A stretch of DNA of 64,000 bases from Pseudidiomarina mangrovi (GTDB lineage: Bacteria > Pseudomonadota > Gammaproteobacteria > Enterobacterales > Alteromonadaceae). Location of the stretch: positions 186,001 through 250,000 of the forward strand of contig NZ_RJLC01000005.1 of the NCBI RefSeq assembly GCF_003999375.1, read 5' to 3'. Both the position numbers and the translations under genes were made by a program. The notes under the pieces were generated by a model that made no database searches, was not told the origin of the DNA, and was given only the letters and a program-made list of their open reading frames with translations. This document shows, piece by piece, positions 1-8,991 of this stretch (the first letter of the stretch is position 1; each line of letters starts with the position of its first letter).

Positions 1-55
1 TCTGATCAGTTCAATGACCTTGCCCGTATCCACGCTTGAGACCATACTCAATATA

Positions 56-77
56 GTTTGCAAACATAATTGCAAAT
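56..77. promoter_or_regulatory. AT-rich leader with palindrome and TTGCAAA repeats
   Basis: A 10-bp palindrome GTTTGCAAAC (56-65) is followed by a second TTGCAAA copy at 70-76, directly upstream of the acylase gene. Two half-sites 12 bp apart could form an operator, but no regulator family is recognised. The first 55 bases hold no gene that I can support. Confidence 0.25.
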
Positions 78-104
78 AAAAACAAACAATAAACAGGTGA
101 AGTT

Positions 105-2639
105 ATGACAGAACAACGTTCGTTTAAGCGCTCACTGCAGGTAAGTCTCGTTGCCGCAGCAACCGCTTTGGTGCTGGCTGGCTGTGATGGCAGCGATAAT
201 GATGAGCAAACTGGGGTCACCCCACCGCCGCCACCGCCACCGCCAGCCGGCTTAGTAGCCTTTGCTCCCAATGGTGCGCTCGACGCTACCATTCAGTGGA
301 CCGACTACGGCGTGCCTTATGTCACCGCCAACAACATGGAAAGTCTCGGCTTCGGTGTGGGTTATGCGTTTGCTCGTGACAATATTTGTATTTTGGCCGA
401 CCAAATTGTGAAATTTAACTCGCAACGGTCGAAATATTTTGGCCCTGACCGTGTACCGGGTTCAGGCGATTCAGATAACTTACTGAACGACTTTGGCTAT
501 TTAGCACTGGGTATTCGTGCCAATGCAGAGCTTGGCTTTGCGCAAATCAGCGAAGAATCGCAAGCTGTAGTGACTGGCTATGTGGCTGGTTATAACCGCT
601 ACTTAGCCGATACCGGAGTCGCAAATATCGACCCCGCCTGTGCCAATCAACCGTGGGTGCAGCCGATCACGCCAATCGATATGGTGACCTATGCACAGGG
701 CGTGGCGCTGTTGCCCGGTGCGGCGAACTTTACTGGCCCACTATTCCTAGCCATCCCGCCGGGGCAACAAGCTGCTGCCACCAATAAAGCCACCGGTGAG
801 GCCTTGCAGCTGTCTGATCTGGCTATCGAAATTCCCGATAAAATTGACACCAACCCAACTGAATCCGGATCAAATGGCTGGGCCATCGGCTCTGATTTGA
901 GTGCCAACGGGCAAGGCATGCTAATTGCCAACCCACACTTCCCGCACTCAGGTAATCAGCGTTTTTGGCAGTTTGGCATTGAAGTGCCAGGCCATCTCAA
1001 GGTGGTGGGCGGTTCGTTGTCAGGCATGCCAGGTATTGTGAACATTGGCTTTAACGAAAATGTGGCCTGGACCCATACCTTCTCAACCGCATCACGTTTC
1101 ACCATTCACCGTTTGACGCTAGCGCCAGATAGCTCAACCCATTACATGCTGGACGGCGAACCGGTTGCGATGACCCGTAAAGAGCATGAAATTGAGGTGC
1201 GTACCGGTGCTAACTCAAGTGCTTTGCTGCAACGTCGCAGTTATCACTCTGAGTTTGGGCCAATCATTGTGGTGCCGAATGCGCTGCCGTGGGGAACCGA
1301 TTTCACCGGTGGTCAAGCGGCCTACGCATTGCATGATGCCAACTTACCCAATTTTGAGGTGCTGGACCATTGGTTCAAACTCAATATCGCCGGCGACATC
1401 AATGAATACAAGCAAGCGTTTGAGGACCATGCCGGTGGCATTATCTTCAACAACGCTATGGCGGTGGATAAAGACGGTAACGCCTTTTATGTGGACGGCT
1501 CATCAGTACCTAACATTGGTGCGCAGGAGCTAGCTGATTGGGCGGCTAACCCGCTATATCAAGGCATCACTACGCAGGCCGGCTTGCCGATCTTCCCCGG
1601 TGATGAGCGCCGTTTCTTGCCTGATGGCCGAGTGCCATTTGCTCAAGCGCCGAAACTTGATCGTACCGACTTTGTGCAAAACTCCAACGACAGCTTTTGG
1701 TTAAGTAACCCGAATGCGCCTATCACTGGGGTATCGCCACTGTACGGCCGCGTGGGTAACCAGCAATCACTGCGCTCGCGTATGGGCCAGAAAATGCTGG
1801 CTGAAGGCGGCTCAGTGGATGGCCGCTTTACCTTGGCCGATTTGGTTGACCGTTTAGTGGGTAACCGTAACTTCCTCGCCGAAGAAGTGTTGGCTGACCT
1901 ATTAGTACACTGCCAAGCGCAAGGCGAAAATCCAGTCGCTTTGAGTTCGGGTGCAGAGGTCAATATTAAGCCGGGTTGTGACGCGATTGGCGCCTGGGAT
2001 GGGCTCTACAATCCAAACTCAGTGGGCGCCATGATGTTCCGCGAATTTGCCAGCGAGTTTAATCGTAATCGCCAGTGGCAGGTGCCGTTTGACCCAGCAC
2101 AGCCAACCACCACGCCAAATACGCTAGCGGCAAATAATACCGTGCTACAGCAATTTGCTACCGCGCAATTGCGCATCACTAATGCCGGTCTTGACCCTGC
2201 AGCCACACTGGGCTCAGTGCAATTTGTTGAGCGCAGCTTGCCAAATGGTCAAGCCTCAGGACAAAAATTACCCTGGGGTGGTTCGAACAACATTGAAGGT
2301 GGTTTCAACGTGTTCAGCAGCAACATGGGTAACGATGGCACCTTGTTACCGCGCCATACCTACCCATTGCTGAGCGGCTCGGCATTAAGTGCAGCAGCTG
2401 GTGGCTACCATATTACCTATGGTTCAAGCTGGATGTTCGCCATGGAGTTTACCGATGAAGGCCCAGTAGCACAGGGTTTGTTGAGCTATTCTCAGTCATC
2501 AAACACCGCCTCTGATCACTATATTGATCAGACCTTGCTGTACTCAAGTATGCCGCAATTGCGTGATATTTATTTTCAGCAAGCTGATATTGATGCCAAT
2601 ACCATTGAAGAAATTAACCTGACCGGAACCCGCGACTAA
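105..2639 (+). CDS. Penicillin acylase family lipoprotein (acyl-homoserine-lactone acylase-like)
   Basis: Ntn-hydrolase of the penicillin/AHL acylase family (844 aa), expected to hydrolyse an amide bond. The N-terminus is a lipoprotein signal with lipobox LAGC (Cys27), followed by a low-complexity linker of eight prolines (about residues 40-47). The alpha-chain region runs to about residue 255. SGSNGWAIG then gives the expected autocleavage site, with Ser256 becoming the N-terminal nucleophile of the beta chain. Family members include penicillin G acylase and the AHL acylases PvdQ and QuiP; the substrate cannot be told from sequence. The Cys27 lipobox predicts membrane anchoring facing the periplasm. 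A short hairpin (CGCGAC/GTCGCG, 2631-2645) spans the stop codon. The downstream gene is convergent. Confidence 0.85.
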   Translation: MTEQRSFKRSLQVSLVAAATALVLAGCDGSDNDEQTGVTPPPPPPPPAGLVAFAPNGALDATIQWTDYGVPYVTANNMESLGFGVGYAFARDNICILADQIVKFNSQRSKYFGPDRVPGSGDSDNLLNDFGYLALGIRANAELGFAQISEESQAVVTGYVAGYNRYLADTGVANIDPACANQPWVQPITPIDMVTYAQGVALLPGAANFTGPLFLAIPPGQQAAATNKATGEALQLSDLAIEIPDKIDTNPTESGSNGWAIGSDLSANGQGMLIANPHFPHSGNQRFWQFGIEVPGHLKVVGGSLSGMPGIVNIGFNENVAWTHTFSTASRFTIHRLTLAPDSSTHYMLDGEPVAMTRKEHEIEVRTGANSSALLQRRSYHSEFGPIIVVPNALPWGTDFTGGQAAYALHDANLPNFEVLDHWFKLNIAGDINEYKQAFEDHAGGIIFNNAMAVDKDGNAFYVDGSSVPNIGAQELADWAANPLYQGITTQAGLPIFPGDERRFLPDGRVPFAQAPKLDRTDFVQNSNDSFWLSNPNAPITGVSPLYGRVGNQQSLRSRMGQKMLAEGGSVDGRFTLADLVDRLVGNRNFLAEEVLADLLVHCQAQGENPVALSSGAEVNIKPGCDAIGAWDGLYNPNSVGAMMFREFASEFNRNRQWQVPFDPAQPTTTPNTLAANNTVLQQFATAQLRITNAGLDPAATLGSVQFVERSLPNGQASGQKLPWGGSNNIEGGFNVFSSNMGNDGTLLPRHTYPLLSGSALSAAAGGYHITYGSSWMFAMEFTDEGPVAQGLLSYSQSSNTASDHYIDQTLLYSSMPQLRDIYFQQADIDANTIEEINLTGTRD

Positions 2640-2653
2640 GTCGCGAGTAACCG

Positions 2654-3547
2654 TTAGGCAAATAGTTTGAAGTGACCTTCTAAACGTTGCAGGTGGTCGT
2701 CAGCGCCACAGATCTGATAGCCACCTTGCACGCCATCTAGTTCCGCCTGTTGCCACAAGCAAATCGTCGCTGGTAACGCCACTGGGCGTTTAAACTCAAC
2801 ATCCAAACGTTGCATAGCGCGGCCGCTATGGCGCTCAATTTCAGCTTGTGCGCGAGCCACCATGTACATGCCATGAATGATCGGCTGATCAAAACCAAAC
2901 CAGCGCGATAACAGCGGGTGTAAGTGAATCGGGTTAAAATCACCAGAAAGCCGCGCGTACTGGCGACCGGTAGCACCGTCGAGCGACCAACTGCCTAAGC
3001 GTTGCCATTGCTCGCCAGGCGGGGTTGCTTGTTTTTGTTCACGTGCTTTAGCTGATCGAGGCGGGCTGTTTTTGGGCCGCACTTGGTACTCGCTGGTACA
3101 ACTGGCTACTAATTGGTCAGCTTGCCAAAACGCCACTTCAAACAGCGGCCGTAAGCGCCGTGCCGAGACCGCAGGGCCGCGCGCTGGCAGCTGAATAGTG
3201 GCCTGCATGGTGAAACCTTGATTGATGCGTATGGGCGCATGCTGTTGCAGTGAATTGCTGACATGCACCAAACCAGGCGCGGGCCAGGGAAACTGCTCAT
3301 CAAGCATTTGTGCTAAATGTACGCGCTGCGCCAAGCAATACATCATGGTCAGCGGAACGTCGCTAATAAAACCACCAAAGGCTTGGGAAAAACGCTGCAA
3401 TTGCTCGTTGTTGAAACCAGCCGATTTGAAGGTGCCACGCATCTCGCTGGCACTGGCAACATGTTCGCCGCTGCGGGCAACGGTAAACAATGAACGGAAA
3501 AACATGCCCGGCAAGGCGGGTAATACAATAGGACGTTCCGTTTGCAT
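2654..3547 (-). CDS. MaoC-like (R)-hydratase / hotdog-fold protein
   Basis: Protein of 297 aa with a C-terminal MaoC hotdog domain. The hydratase-2 motif is clear near residues 195-225: YARLSGDFNPIHLHPLLSR followed by GFDQPIIHGM. It carries the Asp/His residues that hydrate enoyl-CoA in (R)-specific enoyl-CoA hydratases. The N-terminal half resembles a degenerate second hotdog. The start is supported by GAGGGAA 8 nt upstream of ATG. It is divergent from the WYL regulator. The likely role is in fatty-acid or acyl-CoA metabolism; the substrate is unknown. Confidence 0.75.
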   Translation of the reverse strand: MQTERPIVLPALPGMFFRSLFTVARSGEHVASASEMRGTFKSAGFNNEQLQRFSQAFGGFISDVPLTMMYCLAQRVHLAQMLDEQFPWPAPGLVHVSNSLQQHAPIRINQGFTMQATIQLPARGPAVSARRLRPLFEVAFWQADQLVASCTSEYQVRPKNSPPRSAKAREQKQATPPGEQWQRLGSWSLDGATGRQYARLSGDFNPIHLHPLLSRWFGFDQPIIHGMYMVARAQAEIERHSGRAMQRLDVEFKRPVALPATICLWQQAELDGVQGGYQICGADDHLQRLEGHFKLFA

Positions 3548-3677
3548 GGTGCATTCCCTCGGGTCTTACCTACGACCGCGTACGGCCGACAACATGACGG
3601 CTAATATAACATAATTTTGACTTTAGCAGGCAATCATCGCTAGCATCAAGGAACTCTATTGTACACGGACTCTAGCC

Positions 3678-4757
3678 ATGGCAGGAACGACCACTTCACC
3701 ACGCAACGATAAGAAGACCGTCGTTTTACGTTGTATTTACATGTTATTAGCGTTGTATGAGCGACCGCGTACGGTGGCGGAGTTACTTGACTATTTCGCC
3801 GAAAAAGAGCTTGAGTTGGTCGATAAGCGCACCGTACAGCGCGATTTAAAAGCTTTAGAAGGGCATTTTGGCTTGTACCGCGACGACGAGCGCAGCACCC
3901 AAAGTCGGGCCGATGTATGGGCGCTCGATACCATTGATTTTGAACGCTTGCTGGAAATGGACGATGCCGTAGCGCTGGCGCTGGTCATTGCCGAGCAACA
4001 ACTGACAAGTTTGGGACCAACGCATCTATTCACCCCGGTCAAAGCCCTATTTAATCGTGCCAGCCATCAATTAGCCAACCGTGATACCCCAGCGTCGCGT
4101 TGGCTGCAACGGGTGCGAGTGACGTCGGCGTCTCATCGGCTGCTAGGGCCGAATATCACTATCGACATCAGTGACAAACTGCAGCAAGCCGCACTCCAGC
4201 AAGCCGCCGTGAAGCTGCACTACCATCGCCATCGTGGTGATGCCGCCGAGGTGTTTACAGCCACCGTAGTTGGCATGTTTTATCGCGGTGTGGTGGCTTA
4301 TGCTATCGTTCGTCAACATCATGATCAGCGTTTGCGCCAGCTACCGTTCTCACGTATTAGTCAGGTTGATTTTATTGTTTCTGAAGCGGCCCAAGTTGGC
4401 GACTTCAATTTGGATGATTACACCAAATCTGGTGCTCTAGCATTTCGCTATGGCGAGCCGTTTCGTTTACGTGCGGTGATATTTAATTCAGTACGCCGTG
4501 AAATTGAAGATGCGCCGTTAGGCGAGCAGCAAGTGCTGAGCGAAATTGACGGCCAGCCTTATAACCGCTTGCTGGAAGTCACTGTACCCTATACGCTCAA
4601 TTTGATTCAGTGGTTAATGGCGCGCTCGCCCTACATCAAGATCCTCGCACCAGACGACTTTCGTCAACGTTTCCGCGAAGAACTGAGTCGTGCTTTACGC
4701 AACTTTGATGACGACGAATTACAGATCCCGCTGCAACGAACCTTTGGAGCCTCATAG
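3678..4757 (+). CDS. WYL domain-containing transcriptional regulator
   Basis: Protein of 359 aa. An N-terminal DeoR-type winged helix (about residues 10-65, with VAELLDYFAEKELELVDKRT and VQRDLKALE) is followed by a helical linker and a WYL-type region. The segment VVGMFYRGVVAYAIVRQHH (about residues 195-215) fits the ligand-binding strand region of the family. WYL proteins are one-component regulators, some sensing nucleic-acid or nucleotide ligands. The DUF3667 gene follows with one base between stop and start, so the two are probably co-transcribed. No phage-defence genes are adjacent, so a defence role is not indicated here. Confidence 0.8.
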   Translation: MAGTTTSPRNDKKTVVLRCIYMLLALYERPRTVAELLDYFAEKELELVDKRTVQRDLKALEGHFGLYRDDERSTQSRADVWALDTIDFERLLEMDDAVALALVIAEQQLTSLGPTHLFTPVKALFNRASHQLANRDTPASRWLQRVRVTSASHRLLGPNITIDISDKLQQAALQQAAVKLHYHRHRGDAAEVFTATVVGMFYRGVVAYAIVRQHHDQRLRQLPFSRISQVDFIVSEAAQVGDFNLDDYTKSGALAFRYGEPFRLRAVIFNSVRREIEDAPLGEQQVLSEIDGQPYNRLLEVTVPYTLNLIQWLMARSPYIKILAPDDFRQRFREELSRALRNFDDDELQIPLQRTFGAS

Positions 4758-4758
4758 C

Positions 4759-5718
4759 GTGAGCACCGATCTTTCTACCCTGGTTGAACCTGCCCAAATA
4801 GGGCACTGTATGAACTGTGAGACCGAGCTTGCCGGTGAGTACTGCCATCACTGTGGCCAGCATCATCGACAATATATTCGCAGTATTTTTGCCGTGGTTG
4901 GCGATCTATTCGGTGAAATAGGGCATTGGGACTCACGCTTTTATCGCACCATGGTCGGTCTGTTCTTTCGCCCCGGTTTTCTCTCGCTGGAGTTCTCGCG
5001 CGGCCGCCATGCCAGCTATGTGCCACCACTGCGGCTCTACTTTTTCGTGTCGTTAGTTGCCTTTTTGGTGCTATCCATGACCTTTCGGTTTGAGGTGCAA
5101 GCGCCCACTGACCCCGAGCAGGTGATCACCGAGGTCAATCAGGCGGTTAAGGATGGTGTGGCCGGCAACGCCAATGCCGAGGCAGCCATTCAAGGCCTCG
5201 ACGTGAGCCAACTGCGGCTTGACCTGCCGTGGTTAGATGAGCAAGACCAACAGACCTTGCGCGAACGCATCGCTTATTTGTCGAAAAACCCGAGCCTTTT
5301 AGTTAAAAAACTGGTGTCTTTGGCGCCACAAATGATGCTGTTAATGCTGCCGTTCTGGGCCCTGTATCTGAAACTCATGTACCTGTTTAATCATCGCTAT
5401 TATTTGGAGCATCTGACCGTAGCGTTACACACTCATGCGTTCCTGTTATTGAGTTTAATGATTCTCAGTGTGCTTGATTGGAGTAGCGATACCCTAACAG
5501 CGTGGCTGCAAAACCCACTGCCCGAACAAACCATTAATTGGCTAGAAACACTATTACTGGTGTGGATGGGCACCTACATGCTGTTCACCCAAAAACTCTA
5601 CTATCAGCAAGGCTGGGCGCTGACTTGGGTTAAGTTTGTGGTATGCAGCATTGGCTATTCACTGCTGCTGAGCGTTGCCTTTATCATCATGATTATTGTC
5701 GGCATCATGACCGCCTGA
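4759..5718 (+). CDS. DUF3667 domain-containing membrane protein
   Basis: 319-aa protein with an N-terminal zinc-ribbon-like pair CMNC and CHHC (about residues 18-37), then about five hydrophobic segments. The segment GHWDSRFYRTMVGLFFRPG (about residues 55-75) is typical of DUF3667. I choose the GTG at 4759 with GGAG at 4745-4748; a longer ATG reading at 4690 would run 68 bases into the WYL gene. Function is unknown in the family. The one-base gap to the regulator suggests one transcript. Confidence 0.75.
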   Translation: MSTDLSTLVEPAQIGHCMNCETELAGEYCHHCGQHHRQYIRSIFAVVGDLFGEIGHWDSRFYRTMVGLFFRPGFLSLEFSRGRHASYVPPLRLYFFVSLVAFLVLSMTFRFEVQAPTDPEQVITEVNQAVKDGVAGNANAEAAIQGLDVSQLRLDLPWLDEQDQQTLRERIAYLSKNPSLLVKKLVSLAPQMMLLMLPFWALYLKLMYLFNHRYYLEHLTVALHTHAFLLLSLMILSVLDWSSDTLTAWLQNPLPEQTINWLETLLLVWMGTYMLFTQKLYYQQGWALTWVKFVVCSIGYSLLLSVAFIIMIIVGIMTA

Positions 5719-5921
5719 AATCGTAGCTCTCCAGACTTTAGTGCGCGGGTCCTTGCACACAAGGAGCTAATTGATAGCACTAAGTAGATTGGCTATGGTT
5801 TGTCAGCATTCACAAAACTGCCAATGTCATTTGCACCAACCTTAGGTAGAAGAGTTTTAGTGGATGGGGCTCGCGGCCATAATATTCAGAGCATGTATGA
5901 TGCACTTAGGTAGGTTATCAA

Positions 5922-6665
5922 ATGTTTTCAAGAATAATTATTATAGCGTTAACGTTAGTTTGCACTAGTTGCAAAGCTGGAGATTCGGTTTTGGATAATT
6001 ACAGCGTAAGTGAGCAAAATAAACGGGTCATGCTGGAGCTGTCAGAGCTGATTCATGCTAATAAATTAGTCGCAGCAAAAGAGCTACTCAGCAGGAATAA
6101 CTTAGATATTGATACGACTGATAATAACGGAAGAACACTGCTGGTAGCGGCAATCTTATCTGAGCAATATGACACAGCTGAAATATTGCTTAAGTTAGGA
6201 GCTAACCCAAATTTCCTACCATCTGGTAAGCAAAAGTCAGCTATGGGGTGGGCAGCACAATACAAAGATACTAAATTTCTTCAGCTGTTGTTAGATTTTG
6301 GCGGAGCCCCTGACCTGTTTAACAAAGGGGAGCGGACAGCAGCCTACCCAGTACTTAGCGCTATCTCGGCAGATCGTATTGATAATCTTAAGATTTTAAT
6401 CGATGCTGGGGCTAACTTAAATGTTGTGGATCAACGAGGATTAACACCGCTTATGTATGGCGCATCTATTTCTGCGTGGGAAATGGTCTATTTGATGTTG
6501 GAGTCAGGGGCGGATATTTCTGTAAAGAATAAATGGAATGAGAGCTTTTCTAGCTACGTTGCACTGCCTGATCTAGGGACGATGGGTGAAGAATTAGAGT
6601 GGCGTAAAAAAGTCATTAGTTTTCTACAAGAAAGAGGTATAACCGTGACGTCTCCGCAAGAATAG
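5922..6665 (+). CDS. Ankyrin-repeat protein, probable lipoprotein
   Basis: 247 aa. A hydrophobic N-terminus ends in VCTSC, an imperfect lipobox (Cys17). Four to five ankyrin repeats follow: NNGRTLLVAAILSEQYDTA, the repeat ending LKLGANPNF, LLLDFGGAPDLF, LKILIDAGANLNVVD and RGLTPLMYGAS. It would be anchored facing the periplasm and probably mediates protein-protein contacts. Similar small exported ankyrin proteins occur as partners or immunity factors of effectors, but no toxin gene is adjacent. Codon use and the 203-bp upstream gap are visibly more AT-rich than the neighbours, suggesting recent acquisition. Confidence 0.7.
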   Translation: MFSRIIIIALTLVCTSCKAGDSVLDNYSVSEQNKRVMLELSELIHANKLVAAKELLSRNNLDIDTTDNNGRTLLVAAILSEQYDTAEILLKLGANPNFLPSGKQKSAMGWAAQYKDTKFLQLLLDFGGAPDLFNKGERTAAYPVLSAISADRIDNLKILIDAGANLNVVDQRGLTPLMYGASISAWEMVYLMLESGADISVKNKWNESFSSYVALPDLGTMGEELEWRKKVISFLQERGITVTSPQE

Positions 6666-6728
6666 AACCATGACATCGATGAAATCTCTTTTAGGTTCAG
6701 ATTGTTGTAGATCTTGCAGTCGATTGAA

Positions 6729-6764
6729 CAAAAAAGGCCGAACGGACAACCGCTCGGCCTTTGA
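6729..6764 (-). terminator. Rho-independent terminator of the coiled-coil protein gene
   Basis: On the minus strand a stem AAAGGCCGAgCGG / CCGtTCGGCCTTT with a short loop is followed by a run of T. It lies just past the stop codon of the gene at 6787-7104. On the plus strand the T tract is weak, so it mainly serves the minus-strand gene. Confidence 0.75.
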
Positions 6765-6786
6765 ATACTCACGTTGAATCAGCTGA

Positions 6787-7104
6787 CTAGTAATCGTCTT
6801 TCTTTTTACTGTCGTCTTTTTTCTTGGCTTCTTCTGGCTTTTTGCCATCGCGCTCTGCTTTGAGGCGAGCCAGTTCAGCTTCGCGTTCCGCTTTGCGGGC
6901 CGCTTGCTCGGCTTTCATTTTTTCCCGGGCGGCCTCTAGCTCAGCTTTGCGTGCTTCAGCATCCTGTTGCTGCTGGGTTGCTTTGGCCTTGGCGTCGTCG
7001 GCTTGTTGTTGGCCTTTGGCGGCATCGGTGGCCTGCGCCCAAGTAGTTGCGCTAAGCATAGTAAGGGTAGCTACAATCGTCGTTACTAGAAGTTTTTTCA
7101 TCAT
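6787..7104 (-). CDS. Small exported, highly charged coiled-coil protein
   Basis: 105 aa from the ATG at 7104, chosen because AAGGAG lies 5 nt upstream and two Met codons are tandem; a longer reading would start at 7128. A signal peptide (MMKKLLVTTIVATLTMLSAT, cut after TWA) is followed by an Ala/Lys/Glu/Gln-rich stretch that should form one long coiled coil. The C-terminus is lysine/aspartate-rich (EEAKKKDDSKKKDDY). It has no recognised domain. It may be a periplasmic or envelope structural protein; low complexity makes database matches unreliable. Confidence 0.6.
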   Translation of the reverse strand: MMKKLLVTTIVATLTMLSATTWAQATDAAKGQQQADDAKAKATQQQQDAEARKAELEAAREKMKAEQAARKAEREAELARLKAERDGKKPEEAKKKDDSKKKDDY

Positions 7105-7204
7105 CAATTCTCCTTGTTTAGCTTCCACGTGCGCTGTGGTGCACTGTCATTCAAGACTATTAGATGCAAGATTGGTAGCTTAAGTTGGCTCATTTGCGTT
7201 TATT

Positions 7205-7651
7205 TTACAGAGCTTCATGCTGCAGTAACCACTGCTTTTTATCCAAGCCCCCGGCATATCCGGTAAGGCTGCCGTCGGCGCCAATTACCCGATGACAGGG
7301 AATGATGATGCCGATCGGGTTGCGTGAATTGGCCATACCTACGGCACGTACGGCATTGACATCACCCAGTTGCAGCGCGATATCTTTATAGCTAGCGGTG
7401 CGGCCAAACGGCACCGTCAGGAGGGCGCGCCACACCCGTTGCTGAAACTCGGTACCCGCAGGTTCTAATGGCAGGTCAAAGCGTTGCCGTTGACCGGAAA
7501 AATAGTCCTGTAGCTGTCGAACGGCCTGATCAGCAATAGCGCATGGTGCCGTGTTGGTGGTCGCTGAGCTAAAACTGACATCGACCACTGCGCGGCCATT
7601 GGAGGTGACCGTAATAGGCCCCATTGGACTGACAAAACTGCTACAAAACAT
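7205..7651 (-). CDS. ogt: Methylated-DNA--protein-cysteine S-methyltransferase
   Basis: Suicide DNA-repair enzyme that moves the O6-alkyl group of guanine to its own cysteine. The active-site motif IIPCHRVIG is intact (Cys119 from this start), preceded by the helix-turn-helix and FGRTASYKDIA segment. The 148-aa length from the ATG at 7651 suits the Ogt family; AAGG lies about 9 nt upstream. An upstream in-frame ATG at 7708 has no clear ribosome site. It is transcribed divergently from the Nramp gene. Confidence 0.85.
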   Translation of the reverse strand: MFCSSFVSPMGPITVTSNGRAVVDVSFSSATTNTAPCAIADQAVRQLQDYFSGQRQRFDLPLEPAGTEFQQRVWRALLTVPFGRTASYKDIALQLGDVNAVRAVGMANSRNPIGIIIPCHRVIGADGSLTGYAGGLDKKQWLLQHEAL

Positions 7652-7765
7652 AATCGGCAACCTTGGCGAATTGATAACTGGCTTGCAATATAGTGTATGG
7701 TTTAGCATGAAACTACATCATTCGCCATGCATGCAGCGCATGTTTAGCGCCAAGGAACTCGCATT

Positions 7766-8983
7766 ATGACATCTCGCCAACGATATAGTATGGGCCCAGC
7801 TGCACTGGTGGCGGCGGCATTTATTGGCCCAGGTACGGTGATTACCGCCAGTTTTGCGGGGGCTAATTTTGCCTACGCATTAATGTGGGCGCTAGTGTTT
7901 TCAGTGATTGCTACGATGGTGCTGCAAGAAATGGCGGCCCGTCTTGGGGTAGTGACGCAGCAGGGGCTTGGCGAGAACATCCGTGCTATGGCGGTACGGC
8001 CATGGTTGCGTTGGCTGCTGTTGACACTGGTGGTGGGCGCGGTGGTGATTGGCAATAGCGTGTACCAGGGCGGCAATTTATCGGGTGCCAGTATGGGCCT
8101 TGCAGATTTAGTGCAGCGCACCGCCATTCCTGCCTCGTGGCTACCGCTGATCATTGGTGCTATTGCCGCGCTGGTGCTGGCGTCTGGCAGCTATCGAGTG
8201 ATTGAAAAGGTGCTGATTGCGCTAGTACTGCTGATGAGTATTGCCTTTGTTGGCACCTTTATACTTACCCAGCCCGATTGGCCGGCATTATTTAAAGGCT
8301 TGCTGTGGCCGTCATTGCCAGCCGGTAGCATCTTGACAGTGGTGGCTCTGATTGGCACTACGGTGGTGCCTTATAACTTGTTTTTACATGCCTCAAGTGC
8401 GGCACAAAAATGGCACAATGTCAGTGATTTAGCCGCTGCGCGCCGTGATTTAGCGCTGTCTATTCCGCTCGGTGGTTTAATTTCTGTCGCCATTGTTGGC
8501 ACCGCGGCAGCGGCATTTTTCGGTCAAGCTATGCAGCTAGAAAGCGCTGCTGATTTGGGCCAAGCGCTGCGACCTTTGTTTGGTGACTACGCCGGCTATT
8601 TAATGGCTATCGGGCTATTTGCTGCGGGTATCTCATCGGCGCTGACTGCGCCCTTGGCATCGGCCTACGCCTTGAGTGGGGTGTTGGGCTTTAAAGCTGA
8701 TTTATCCAGTTGGCCATTTCGGCTAACTTGGGGCGTTATTTTAGTGATTGGCATTGTCATCGCCTCAAGCGGCTTTCGGCCGGTCAGTGTTATTTGGTTT
8801 GCGCAAGTCGCCAACGGTTTGTTGTTACCTATGATTGCGGTATTTTTGCTATGGGCGTGTAATCAACAGCGCTTGGGCGAACAGCGTAATAGTCGGCGCC
8901 AAAATGCCTTAGCCATGGTGGTGGTGGTGATTGCTATTGGTCTCGGTGTGCGTAGTTTGGCGAGTGCTTTTGGCTTGCTGTAG
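7766..8983 (+). CDS. Nramp-family transporter with altered metal-site motifs
   Basis: 405-aa inner-membrane protein with about eleven hydrophobic segments and the Nramp fold signatures. In helix 1 the canonical DPGN is replaced by GPGT (about residues 22-25). In helix 6 the canonical MPH motif reads VPYN within VVPYNLFLHAS (about residue 210). Classical Nramp proteins (MntH) bind Mn2+/Fe2+ through the Asp and Asn of DPGN and the Met of MPH, so this paralogue should not bind transition metals the same way. ATG follows AAGGA. A divergent Nramp-related clade with this motif occurs in environmental bacteria; its substrate is not known to me. Confidence 0.8.
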   Translation: MTSRQRYSMGPAALVAAAFIGPGTVITASFAGANFAYALMWALVFSVIATMVLQEMAARLGVVTQQGLGENIRAMAVRPWLRWLLLTLVVGAVVIGNSVYQGGNLSGASMGLADLVQRTAIPASWLPLIIGAIAALVLASGSYRVIEKVLIALVLLMSIAFVGTFILTQPDWPALFKGLLWPSLPAGSILTVVALIGTTVVPYNLFLHASSAAQKWHNVSDLAAARRDLALSIPLGGLISVAIVGTAAAAFFGQAMQLESAADLGQALRPLFGDYAGYLMAIGLFAAGISSALTAPLASAYALSGVLGFKADLSSWPFRLTWGVILVIGIVIASSGFRPVSVIWFAQVANGLLLPMIAVFLLWACNQQRLGEQRNSRRQNALAMVVVVIAIGLGVRSLASAFGLL

Positions 8984-8991
8984 CGCACTGA

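Noticed and set aside
3678-5718. WYL regulator plus DUF3667 as a phage-defence module
   Set aside because: WYL proteins occur in defence islands, but no nuclease, helicase, toxin or other defence gene lies nearby.
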